The notes under the pieces: model-generated
Database searches by the model: none
Told to the model about the DNA's origin: nothing
The model's input: only the letters and a program-made list of their open reading frames with translations
NCBI GenBank assembly: GCA_002084765.1
Contig: NBMB01000075.1
Coordinates: 1-11,765 of the forward strand
Length of the DNA: 11,765 nt
Direction of reading: 5' to 3'
DNA from: Candidatus Cloacimonetes bacterium 4572_55
Lineage (GTDB): Bacteria > 4572-55
Program-made: the position numbers and the translations under genes
Shown here: piece by piece, positions 1 to 6,347 of the stretch
Layout: each line of letters opens with the position of its first letter
Numbering within the stretch: the stretch's first letter is position 1

Positions 1-189
1 GTAGGTTCTGGCACCGATAATGGACGATATTATAATATAGACCGACAAGTCTAGAATCAAATCCGGATTGAGACCGACTTTTTTCCCACGATAGGAAGCC
101 AGCAAGATGCCCATCAGAAAGGCAAAGGCGAGTGCCAGCCCATAAGAGCGCAGTTGAATAAAACCTAAGTCAAGTATTAGCGGATACAT
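1..189 (-). CDS. lgt: Prolipoprotein diacylglyceryl transferase, N-terminal part (cut by window edge)
   Basis: Lgt is an inner-membrane enzyme that moves diacylglycerol from phosphatidylglycerol to the lipobox cysteine of prolipoproteins, the first step of lipoprotein maturation. The 63 visible residues begin MYPLILDLG and continue with LRSYGLALAFAFLMG, the typical Lgt start: a short periplasmic segment, then the R-S-Y-G-L motif leading into the first membrane helix. A cytoplasmic K-K-x-G-L-N-P-D-L-I-L-D-L segment and a second helix with the I-I-G-A-R motif follow. The frame is open to base 1, so the catalytic His and Arg lie outside the window. The ATG is preceded by GGAG eight bases upstream; another ATG four bases earlier is in a frame that stops after five codons. 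The gene starts 47 bases after the recJ stop on the same strand, so co-transcription is likely. Confidence 0.9.
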   Translation of the reverse strand, partial: MYPLILDLGFIQLRSYGLALAFAFLMGILLASYRGKKVGLNPDLILDLSVYIIISSIIGARTY

Positions 190-236
190 ACCATTTTCTC
201 CAAACCATTTAATTTTTTTTAGTTATTCGGTGCCAC

Positions 237-1940
237 TCAGTCGCAAATCGATGAGATCAAATTGAGAGTTCGGTTCTCTTTCTGACCGGGTCCCGACTGA
301 GGTCGATAGCGGATCGTACAGTCCACCTGTCGTCCCTGGCTCGATGCCTTGATGAATCGCATTAACAGATCGGCTTCAAGATAAAAGCAGTAACTGCCCG
401 CGACAAGCTTTTTCTTTTCAATTTTCAAATCCGGGAATTGATGGCTTGTAAACGGAAAATCATGAAGCAAAAAAATAGGCGGGGGGTTTGCCATTCCAAA
501 TGGCTCGAGCTGTCGCAGATAGCTCCGAAGCTCCGGGCGAAAGTCGGATGCGGTCAATTGGCAATTCGCTTTGGCAGGAGGAATCTTTTTCTTTGTCGAT
601 CTCGAAGCCGATTTTGTCTCAAAGCTGCGGATATTTTCGATAAATTCATTGACGTTTCCCGGCTTAATCGTGCAGCCTGCCGCGGGGCGATGTCCCCCAT
701 AGGTGGATAAAAATTGTTGGCAAGCGTCGAGTAGGTTCAAAAGGTTAAAAGAATCCGCGGGTGCTCGCGCCTCGCACACTTGACCGTCGCCAATCACCAG
801 AACCGGACGCTTGACCATTTGGGAAAGTTTGGATGCGCAAAAACCGATAAAACGACTGGGAATTTTCTCCTCGTGAACCACGACAATCTCGTGATCGGAT
901 CCGTCAGATTTTTGAATTGAGGCGTATCGATTCTTAGCCTTTTGCCACGCGAGGCGTCGTTGCGATTGGAAAACGTGCAGATCTTTTTTCAACCGGCTGA
1001 TCAATCGGCGGGCTTCCTTTTTATCCTCTGTCAAAAACAGCTCCACAGCGTCCTGCCTCCCGTCCGATACCCTGCCAGATGTCAAAAGCGGGACTATATG
1101 AGTTCTGAGATCATCGACTGTGAGCCGACTCTGATCGATCTGCATCTGTTGGCACAGCATCTCCCAACATACGCTAACGCCTGTTCGCATGGCGGATAAA
1201 CCCAATAAGACTAATAGCCGATTTTCTCCGATCAGCGGCATTTTGTCCGATATTGTGCCGAGCGCGGCTAAGGCGTATAGCGGTTGGAGACAATCCCTAT
1301 CCGATTGTGAGAGCAACGCTTCTGCGAGCTTGAGAGCAACCGCGACTCCAGCCAAATTTTTGCTCGGATAGGGGCAGTCTCTTTTTAACGGGTTGATAAT
1401 CCAGTCGGTTTGCGGCAGTTCTTCCGGAACGATGTGGTGGTCTGTGATGATCAGGTCAATGCCAATCTCACGGGCATATTTTGCCCCGTCCCACGCCCGG
1501 ATACCGGTGTCCACTGTGACCATCAAGCTGACGCCGTCGGACCGAGCCTTGTCCAGATAACCACGACGCAATCCGTACCCCTCCTTGAACCGGTCTGGGA
1601 TAAAATAGTCCGGTCGAACGCGCAGACCGCGCAAGGCTTTGAGTAGGATAGCGGTAGCGGTAAACCCGTCCACGTCAGTATCCCCAAAGATACGGATCGA
1701 TTCTTTTTGAGCCGCGGCCTGGCGAATCCGATCCACCGCGGGCTCCATCTGATCCAATAGAAAGGGATCGTGCATGTTTTTTCTATCCGGGGAAAGGAAC
1801 TGTTCAATCTCTGAAAGGGTCGAGACGCCGCGATTGTGCAGAACGCAAACGACCCAATCAGGAATTTGCAGTTGCGCCGCATGATCCCTGACCCGTTCGC
1901 AGTCAGCGTGATCTGATAGACGATCTTCGATCTGTGAAAT
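237..1940 (-). CDS. recJ: Single-stranded-DNA-specific 5'-3' exonuclease RecJ, apparent non-ATG (ATT/ATC) start
   Basis: RecJ is a DHH-family 5'-3' ssDNA exonuclease of RecF-type recombination and mismatch/base-excision repair. Counting from the ATT, visible motifs are GDTDVDG (86-92), VTVDTG (141-146), TDHH (DHH at 167-169), ALGTISD (Asp232), the DHHA1 signature GGHRPAAG (415-421) and the C-terminal L-E-P-F-G-x-x-N-P near 478. All metal-binding Asp/His positions are present; motif II has D-T-G where D-N-G is usual. The first in-frame ATG (base 1775) would give 512 residues, but translation upstream of it keeps reading as RecJ N-terminal sequence, including H-N-R-G-V-S-T-L and E-I-E-Q-F-L-S-P. 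No ATG, GTG or TTG exists between that ATG and the upstream stop (1979-1981). A strong Shine-Dalgarno lies 10 bases before ATT (1940) and 7 before ATC (1943), giving 567 or 568 residues, normal for RecJ. Family call is very secure; the start is inferred. Confidence 0.9.
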   Translation of the reverse strand: MSQIEDRLSDHADCERVRDHAAQLQIPDWVVCVLHNRGVSTLSEIEQFLSPDRKNMHDPFLLDQMEPAVDRIRQAAAQKESIRIFGDTDVDGFTATAILLKALRGLRVRPDYFIPDRFKEGYGLRRGYLDKARSDGVSLMVTVDTGIRAWDGAKYAREIGIDLIITDHHIVPEELPQTDWIINPLKRDCPYPSKNLAGVAVALKLAEALLSQSDRDCLQPLYALAALGTISDKMPLIGENRLLVLLGLSAMRTGVSVCWEMLCQQMQIDQSRLTVDDLRTHIVPLLTSGRVSDGRQDAVELFLTEDKKEARRLISRLKKDLHVFQSQRRLAWQKAKNRYASIQKSDGSDHEIVVVHEEKIPSRFIGFCASKLSQMVKRPVLVIGDGQVCEARAPADSFNLLNLLDACQQFLSTYGGHRPAAGCTIKPGNVNEFIENIRSFETKSASRSTKKKIPPAKANCQLTASDFRPELRSYLRQLEPFGMANPPPIFLLHDFPFTSHQFPDLKIEKKKLVAGSYCFYLEADLLMRFIKASSQGRQVDCTIRYRPQSGPGQKENRTLNLISSICD

Positions 1941-1950
1941 GATATTAAAG

Positions 1951-1958
1951 CCTCCTTT
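1951..1958 (-). promoter_or_regulatory. Strong Shine-Dalgarno that locates the recJ start
   Basis: The minus strand reads AAAGGAGG here, a near-perfect anti-SD match. No ATG, GTG or TTG follows in the recJ frame until base 1775, about 175 bases away. The codons at normal SD distance are ATC (1943-1941) and ATT (1940-1938), both in the recJ frame. The SD lies in the 49 bases between the preceding gene's stop and the ATT, so it clearly belongs to recJ. Confidence 0.75.
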
Positions 1959-1989
1959 AATTTTGCGGAATTGTTCAGGTTATGCGGCT

Positions 1990-2493
1990 TTAGAACTCAC
2001 GGCTACCGGAATTGATATTAAAGTCCCAGTCAAACTGAATTCTGGCATAACTCGGATTATTATTTTCGTTGTCTCCAATTTTGACGTTTGTTACACGGAA
2101 ACGGGCAAAATAACGACTTTCGTTATGATCGACAAACAAATAAAGTTGATCGCCAACTGCAGGATTATACACAGCAGAATCATATTGACCTTTTGGCAGG
2201 GAACTGGGATCCGGAGCTATGGAGCCATCGTTTTTCACCAACCCATACGCGGCACTTAAGACCAAACGCTGATTGCTGTCTATGGACATAGAAAAGCCGT
2301 CAACCGGTTCTCCGACACTCACATTGAATTGATACGTTCGGATATACCCATCCGGCGTTTCCAACTGCCCTGTGCCACTTTCGATTGTGCTCGGAGCAAG
2401 CGGGCCATCCTCCTCGCCGCCGCAATTCCAACCCACTATAGCCAGCAGGACCCATAAAATTGTAAGCTTAGCTAATAATCGAACTTGTTTCAT
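1990..2493 (-). CDS. Uncharacterised exported protein, possible lipoprotein
   Basis: No family is recognised. The 167-residue product starts with a classical export signal: basic MKQVRLLAK, then a hydrophobic stretch (about 10-21), then Cys24. The residues before that Cys (V-G-W-N-C) do not fit the usual lipobox, because Asn at -1 and Trp at -2 are atypical; it is a possible lipoprotein or a signal-peptidase I substrate. Residues 25-40 are a polar G/E/S/T-rich linker. The rest looks beta-rich, with alternating patterns such as Y-Q-F-N-V-S-V, A-R-F-R-V-T-N-V and A-R-I-Q-F-D-W-D-F-N-I. GAGGTG five bases before the ATG supports the start. It lies 47-49 bases upstream of the inferred recJ start on the same strand, so recJ and lgt may be transcribed with it. 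A cell-envelope location is inferred; function is unknown. Confidence 0.8.
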   Translation of the reverse strand: MKQVRLLAKLTILWVLLAIVGWNCGGEEDGPLAPSTIESGTGQLETPDGYIRTYQFNVSVGEPVDGFSMSIDSNQRLVLSAAYGLVKNDGSIAPDPSSLPKGQYDSAVYNPAVGDQLYLFVDHNESRYFARFRVTNVKIGDNENNNPSYARIQFDWDFNINSGSREF

Positions 2494-2528
2494 AATAACA
2501 CCTCATAATTAATGATCTTCCGCTGGTA

Positions 2529-2552
2529 TTTAAAAAATAATTTTTTTTTAAA
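2529..2552. repeat. A/T-only inverted repeat between selA and the exported-protein gene
   Basis: Arms TTTAAAAAA (2529-2537) and TTTTTTAAA (2544-2552) are perfect complements around a six-base loop. It sits just downstream of the selA stop and could slow polymerase, but with no G-C pairs it is a poor intrinsic terminator. It may simply reflect the AT-rich gap of 86 bases. Confidence 0.35.
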
Positions 2553-2579
2553 ATTAGGACAGAATGATAAATTTTCAAA

Positions 2580-3980
2580 TTAGAGACGATTCAACGCCTG
2601 GGCGATAATCTTCTCATCTCCTGGGAGCAATGTCCGTTGGTCGAGTAGGTAGAGATTGCCGTGAATTCGACCGATGATTGGCGGGCGATTCTGACGGAGC
2701 TTGGCGTCCAATCGATGCGGCGTGTGCCGACCGGACATTACCGCAATTAATGAAGTAGGCAGCTTGAGCGTTGGTAAGGAGCCGCCTCCCGCTTCTGAAA
2801 ATCCGTCCTTCCGTTCAAATCGAAAATCAGTAGAAATATTCCGACGCAAATATCGCAGGGTCTTGTGAGCACTCTGCTGGATTTGCCTCTGGGAGCGTGT
2901 AATGAGACGCAGAGTCGGAATTTCCCGAACCGCTTTCTCTTCGTCGAAATAGAGATCAAGCGTCGCGTCTAACGCGGCAAGAGTCATCTTATCGCAGCGG
3001 AACATCCGAGTGAAGGGGTTTTTTTTCATGCGCTCAATAATATCCCTATCCCCAATAATGATACCCGCTTGGGGACCGCCGAGTAGCTTATCGCCAGAAA
3101 ACATGACAGCGTCCGCGCCAGACCCCAACGATTCCTGGACAGTCGGCTCTTTGGGTAGCCCGTAACGACTCAAATCCAGCAGCGCGCCGCTTCCCAGATC
3201 CGCGATCAACGGCAAGTTGTGGTCGTGAGCCAATTTCGCCAACTCCGTCAAAAGGACAGACCCTGTAAATCCCTGAATGCGGTAGTTGCTGGTATGCACG
3301 TCGATGATGACGCCAGTATTTTCGTTGATTGCCTCGGCATAATCGGATAGTCGCGTCTTATTTGTCGCGCCCACCTCTCGCATAATGGCTCCGCTTTGCT
3401 GCATCACGTCCGGCATACGAAACGAACCCCCGATCTCCACCAGTTGCCCGCGAGAAATAATCGCCTCTTTTCCAGACGACAGGGCGTTCAACGCCAGGAA
3501 CGTTGCCGCGGCATTATTATTGACAACCATGGCCCCGGGAACTCGCATCAACCGAGTCAAAGTCTGCGATATTCGGGTATGGCGAGACCCCCGTTCTCCA
3601 CTCCGTAGGTCATACTCCAGATTGCAATAATACGCGCTCGCATCTTGCGCCGCGTCTTGTGCGACTTTTGCCAACAGAGAGCGACCCAAGTTGGTATGAA
3701 TCACCACTCCCGCTCCGTTTACAACCTGTTGAAAAGAAAGATGATGGAGCCATTTGACCTCTTCGGACAGATAGTCCATAATTTTTTCAGCGGCATCCAG
3801 CTTTGGGCGTCCCTTTTTGATATTTTTTTCGATAAAAGAAGCGCGTAGGTTCTCCGTAGCTTCTTGAACCAGAGCAGTTAGATGCGAATTTGAGAGCGAT
3901 TGCAACTCATGGTCACATCGCAGGCGAGCGGTTAACCGATCAATAGAAGGGAGCAGGCGCAATTGATTTTCGAGTCTCAT
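2580..3980 (-). CDS. selA: L-seryl-tRNA(Sec) selenium transferase SelA
   Basis: SelA is a PLP enzyme that converts Ser-tRNA(Sec) to Sec-tRNA(Sec) using selenophosphate. At 466 residues it is normal length. The N-terminal tRNA-binding region starts LLPSIDRL (9-16). The core carries V-V-N-G-A-G-V-V-I-H-T-N-L-G-R-S (86-101), N-N-N-A-A-A (154-159), the I-A-D-L-G-S-G region (259-265), and F-S-G-D-K-L-L-G-G-P-Q-A-G, where Lys298 is the expected Schiff-base lysine. The C-terminal end reads R-P-P-I-I-G-R-I, as usual. ATG at 3980 gives the family N-terminus, though no good Shine-Dalgarno precedes it. It implies selenoproteins, tRNA-Sec (selC), SelB and SelD elsewhere; none is visible here, and selB, a common neighbour, is absent. 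folE lies 171 bases upstream on the same strand. Confidence 0.97.
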   Translation of the reverse strand: MRLENQLRLLPSIDRLTARLRCDHELQSLSNSHLTALVQEATENLRASFIEKNIKKGRPKLDAAEKIMDYLSEEVKWLHHLSFQQVVNGAGVVIHTNLGRSLLAKVAQDAAQDASAYYCNLEYDLRSGERGSRHTRISQTLTRLMRVPGAMVVNNNAAATFLALNALSSGKEAIISRGQLVEIGGSFRMPDVMQQSGAIMREVGATNKTRLSDYAEAINENTGVIIDVHTSNYRIQGFTGSVLLTELAKLAHDHNLPLIADLGSGALLDLSRYGLPKEPTVQESLGSGADAVMFSGDKLLGGPQAGIIIGDRDIIERMKKNPFTRMFRCDKMTLAALDATLDLYFDEEKAVREIPTLRLITRSQRQIQQSAHKTLRYLRRNISTDFRFERKDGFSEAGGGSLPTLKLPTSLIAVMSGRHTPHRLDAKLRQNRPPIIGRIHGNLYLLDQRTLLPGDEKIIAQALNRL

Positions 3981-4118
3981 AAATTGGCTTCATGGGTTAT
4001 TGGTTTGACGCCGATGATCAACGTATCGTGAGAACGAGTTTTTTTCCTGACGATATGGATAAGTTTACTATATAAGTTTATTATATATTTTTATTATAAA
4101 TCTCTATTCCAATCCGAT

Positions 4119-4147
4119 ATAATAAAAATATAATAAAAAAAATTCAA
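4119..4147 (-). promoter_or_regulatory. Possible sigma-70 promoter for selA in an AT-rich gap
   Basis: On the minus strand TTGAAT (4147-4142) and TATTAT (4124-4119) are separated by 17 bases, which would start transcription about 130 bases before selA. The gap 3981-4151 is extremely A/T-rich with several TATAAT-like strings, so such matches are expected by chance. No other gene or RNA was seen in this gap. Confidence 0.3.
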
Positions 4148-4151
4148 TGCG

Positions 4152-4709
4152 TTATGCGTCTCGGCACAATTCCAAGAAATCTCGCCTCAAAGAGCCGTCG
4201 GTAAAAAAAGAGCCTTTGAATGACGTTGTAATCGTCTCTGTCCGTTCTCTCACTCCGCGAGCGCTCACGCAAAATTGATCTGCGCGAATCAGACACGCGG
4301 ACCCCTTTGCTTGCATGTGAGTCATCAGGGACGACGCCAATTGATTGGTTAGCCGTTCTTGGAGTTGCAAGCGTCGGGAAAAACACCGGACGAGTTTGAC
4401 CAGACGGGAAAGACCAATCACTTTTCTGTTCGGCAAATACGCAAGATGAACCACGCCTGAAATCGGTGTCAAGTGATGTGCGCAAAAGGATACAAACGAA
4501 ATATCTTTCATTAATACCATCTGCCGGGCGTCCGCGATCACATCCGACGAGAGCAGCTCTTTCGGGTCTTGCAGATAACCGGATAGAAACTCGTCTCGCC
4601 ACTCTTCCAACATACACTTTACGGCAAGCTCTTTATCAAACACAGAATCCTCAATCTCCAGACCTTCCAAAAAAAGAGCCAAACCCTGTTCCATTTTTTT
4701 TGCATCCAT
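4152..4709 (-). CDS. folE: GTP cyclohydrolase I family protein (FolE-like) with altered active-site positions
   Basis: FolE turns GTP into 7,8-dihydroneopterin triphosphate, the entry to folate, biopterin and queuosine/deazapurine synthesis. The 185-residue protein keeps the T-fold core: S-F-C-A-H-H-L-T-P (74-82), Y-L-P-N-R-K-V-I-G-L-S-R-L (91-103), L-Q-L-Q-E-R-L-T (114-121) and Q-F-C-V-S-A-R-G-V (145-153). The zinc ligands of the E. coli enzyme (Cys110, His113, Cys181) match Cys76, His79 and Cys147, and catalytic Glu152 matches Glu118. Two positions differ: Glu of the C-E-H-H motif is Ala77, and the His two residues before the last zinc Cys (E. coli His179) is Gln145. The N-terminus is shorter than in E. 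coli (222 residues) and lacks a clear T-P-x-R motif. SD AGGAAGG lies seven bases before the ATG. Fold assignment is secure; full GTP cyclohydrolase activity is not. Confidence 0.88.
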   Translation of the reverse strand: MDAKKMEQGLALFLEGLEIEDSVFDKELAVKCMLEEWRDEFLSGYLQDPKELLSSDVIADARQMVLMKDISFVSFCAHHLTPISGVVHLAYLPNRKVIGLSRLVKLVRCFSRRLQLQERLTNQLASSLMTHMQAKGSACLIRADQFCVSARGVRERTETITTSFKGSFFTDGSLRRDFLELCRDA

Positions 4710-4726
4710 ATTAAATCCTTCCTATA

Positions 4727-4747
4727 CGATCAGAATATTTCTGATCG
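4727..4747. promoter_or_regulatory. 21-bp palindrome directly upstream of folE, candidate operator or leader hairpin
   Basis: Two perfect 9-base arms, CGATCAGAA (4727-4735) and TTCTGATCG (4739-4747), flank a three-base centre. The element ends 17 bases before the folE ATG and four bases before its Shine-Dalgarno (4717-4723). As DNA it has the size and symmetry of a dimeric repressor site. As mRNA it would fold into a hairpin next to the ribosome site. No convincing -10 was found beside it, so the mode of action is open. Confidence 0.6.
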
Positions 4748-5006
4748 CTTACTTGTGGGAATGTGAGGGAATCGGGAATATTGATTTTACCTCAGTAATT
4801 AATCAATTTGCTACTTCTTGTCAAGGAATTTTGCGTAACCTCGGTGGAAAATCCCCGTCGCATCGAGCGCGTGGATAATACATATCCGTGACAGGATCAT
4901 TTGAAAAAGGAGCGAACAGGTTGGGTGTCTCATCTCAAACACTCAGGTGTCAATAAATTGTTTTTCAGACTGTCGAATTGCTTCATCAATTTTTATAAAT
5001 TGTCAA
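4748..5006. other. Gene-free stretch between divergent folE and the repeat lipoprotein
   Basis: The folE and lipoprotein genes diverge here, so both promoters should lie in this stretch. On the minus strand a TTGACA hexamer (4824-4819) is present, but no good -10 follows at 16-18 bases. A 7-base inverted repeat, ATTGATT (4780-4786) and AATCAAT (4801-4807), lies between it and folE. The centre, about 4830-4900, is less A/T-rich than its flanks, but I could not fold it into a known RNA. No plausible coding frame was seen. Confidence 0.4.
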
Positions 5007-5044
5007 CGGCTATCGAAAAAAGGGATAAAATACTCCGATAGCCG
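5007..5044. repeat. 9-bp inverted repeat flanking a possible -10 element, upstream of the repeat lipoprotein
   Basis: CGGCTATCG (5007-5015) and CGATAGCCG (5036-5044) are perfect complements separated by 20 bases. A TTGTCA hexamer (5000-5005) abuts the left arm. An A/T-rich GATAAAAT string (5024-5031) lies between the arms at -10 distance, 18 bases from TTGTCA when read as GATAAA. This suits a promoter bracketed by half-sites of a regulator for the gene at 5096. The -10 is weak, so the promoter reading is tentative; the repeat itself is exact. Confidence 0.5.
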
Positions 5045-5095
5045 AAAATTCGTGAGCGGCGATTCAATCAATTTGGAGATGTTTTGGGGGGTAAA

Positions 5096-5410
5096 ATGAG
5101 AAGAAAAGTGGCGCGTCAACTCCGTTTACTGTATGCAGTTATTTGTCTATTTTGCGTTTTTTCAGGCTGTTCTAAGGATCAGGAAGGATACTCTGGAGGC
5201 GGAGGGGGATCGGCTCCGCCCCCAGTATGGAGTTTACCTCCGAGGGATCAATCGCCCTACTGCACCGATTATCGATGGACTGACCCACCTCCGGATCAAC
5301 AGGTCTCGTCAGACAGTTATGGGGTCTCCTCTTATTCCGCGTGGGACGCCCAACCCACCTCGTCCCAGACGCCCTTATGGCTTCAGCCGCCGCGGGATCA
5401 GATGCCTTAG
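5096..5410 (+). CDS. Small lipoprotein with W-x-x-P-P-x-D-Q repeats, uncharacterised
   Basis: No known family is recognised. The 104-residue product has a basic start (MRRKVARQLR), a hydrophobic helix (11-22) and V-F-S-G-C with Cys25, an acceptable lipobox, so an acylated envelope lipoprotein is likely. After a Gly-rich linker (33-38) the mature part is low in complexity: W-S-L-P-P-R-D-Q (45-52), W-T-D-P-P-P-D-Q (61-68), W-L-Q-P-P-R-D-Q (95-102) and a degenerate copy at Trp83. Among the three good copies many differences fall at third codon positions (CCT/CCA/CCG, CAA/CAG), which supports this reading frame over a longer overlapping one. The ATG follows a G-run (5086-5091) that could pair weakly with the anti-SD; an in-frame TTG at 5084 would add four residues. 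It stands alone on the plus strand, converging on the methyltransferase gene 65 bases away. A cell-wall or protein-binding role would be speculation. Confidence 0.72.
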   Translation: MRRKVARQLRLLYAVICLFCVFSGCSKDQEGYSGGGGGSAPPPVWSLPPRDQSPYCTDYRWTDPPPDQQVSSDSYGVSSYSAWDAQPTSSQTPLWLQPPRDQMP

Positions 5411-5475
5411 CCTGGATTATTTCGATATGCCGGTAATATTTCCGAACAGCCGTTGCCGTAGATTTTTCTTCCTTA

Positions 5476-6267
5476 TCACACATTTCGCGGCGTTTTTTCC
5501 AAATAAAGCGGCTTCTGGACTACGTAATGCACGCGAAGGGAACTTTTTTCCGGAGGGTCCAGAGTAAATTCGTGGAATCTACCGACCAACTTCAGACCCG
5601 CGCTTTTTATGGCGGATCGAACGGCATGATACGAAAAAATCCACTGCTTGTGTTTCTCATAAAAACGGCGGTAAATTTCGCCATCTTTGAGGAAAATTGT
5701 AAACTCATTGATTTGAATCCGATCCCGACGCAAATACCTGCTACGACGCCAATATAAAAATTCAGCGGTTTCCTCAATAGCTTCGGTATTATCGTATAAA
5801 TTCAACGAATTATGCACAGTGGTCACGTCAAAAACAAACAATCCGCGCGGCTCCATCACCGCGCTCATTGCTGCGAGAGCTTGGCTTAGGTCTTCTTTTG
5901 TGGACAGGTAATTCATGCTGTCATATAGACATAGTATCGTGTCAAACTTGCGTTCGGATTCAAAGGTTCGTATATCGCCAATCTGAAATGTGGTATTGGA
6001 CGAAATATTCGTCTGACGGGCGACTTGGATCATCATTTCTGATTGGTCGATCGCGTGGATATGATAGCCGTTTTCCTCCAAATAGGAAGTAAACGTCCCA
6101 ACTCCACAGGCAGTTTCCAACACGTTTTTGGGACTATGTCGAAATTTTTCAAACACTTTTTGGAGATAAGCTACCCAATCCGCGTAATTTACATGACTCA
6201 TCATGTGGTTATAAATAAAAGCCAACGCTTGATAAGGAGCCTCACCTTTAACTTTGCGAAACGGCAT
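5476..6267 (-). CDS. Class I SAM-dependent methyltransferase, substrate unknown
   Basis: The 263-residue protein has the Rossmann-like methyltransferase core: motif I V-L-E-T-A-C-G-V-G-T-F (49-59, the SAM glycine loop), acidic Asp74 in A-I-D-Q-S-E-M-M at the end of strand 2, G-D-I-R-T-F (97-102) with Asp98, and F-D-T-I-L-C-L-Y-D-S-M-N-Y-L (108-121) as motif IV. The N-terminal Y-N-H-M-M-S-H-V-N-Y-A-D-W is typical of small-molecule methyltransferases of the Methyltransf_25/11 type. The C-terminal half forms the usual variable substrate lobe. Motifs are intact, so it should be active; the substrate cannot be told. GGAGG six bases before the ATG supports the start. It is 80 bases downstream of pdxA on the same strand and is probably the last gene of the rqcP-pdxA unit. 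It converges with the lipoprotein gene; no strong terminator was seen between them. Confidence 0.88.
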   Translation of the reverse strand: MPFRKVKGEAPYQALAFIYNHMMSHVNYADWVAYLQKVFEKFRHSPKNVLETACGVGTFTSYLEENGYHIHAIDQSEMMIQVARQTNISSNTTFQIGDIRTFESERKFDTILCLYDSMNYLSTKEDLSQALAAMSAVMEPRGLFVFDVTTVHNSLNLYDNTEAIEETAEFLYWRRSRYLRRDRIQINEFTIFLKDGEIYRRFYEKHKQWIFSYHAVRSAIKSAGLKLVGRFHEFTLDPPEKSSLRVHYVVQKPLYLEKTPRNV

Positions 6268-6347
6268 TTCTAACCTCCGATATTTTTATTCTATTTTAAC
6301 ACATTTAATACAAAAAAATTAAATAAATATAAGCAATTTATAAATAT

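Noticed and set aside
1523-1882. An alternative minus-strand frame across the recJ start that has an ATG
   Set aside because: RecJ homology lies in the other frame on both sides of this ATG, so it cannot supply the recJ start without a frameshift, and no break in homology is seen.
4144-4617. A 157-codon minus-strand frame inside the folE gene
   Set aside because: It is a shifted shadow of folE, which carries all the conserved GTP cyclohydrolase I motifs.
5133-5567. A 144-codon plus-strand frame overlapping the repeat lipoprotein
   Set aside because: It has no signal or recognisable domain and runs into the 3' end of the methyltransferase gene. Silent changes between repeat copies favour the lipoprotein frame.
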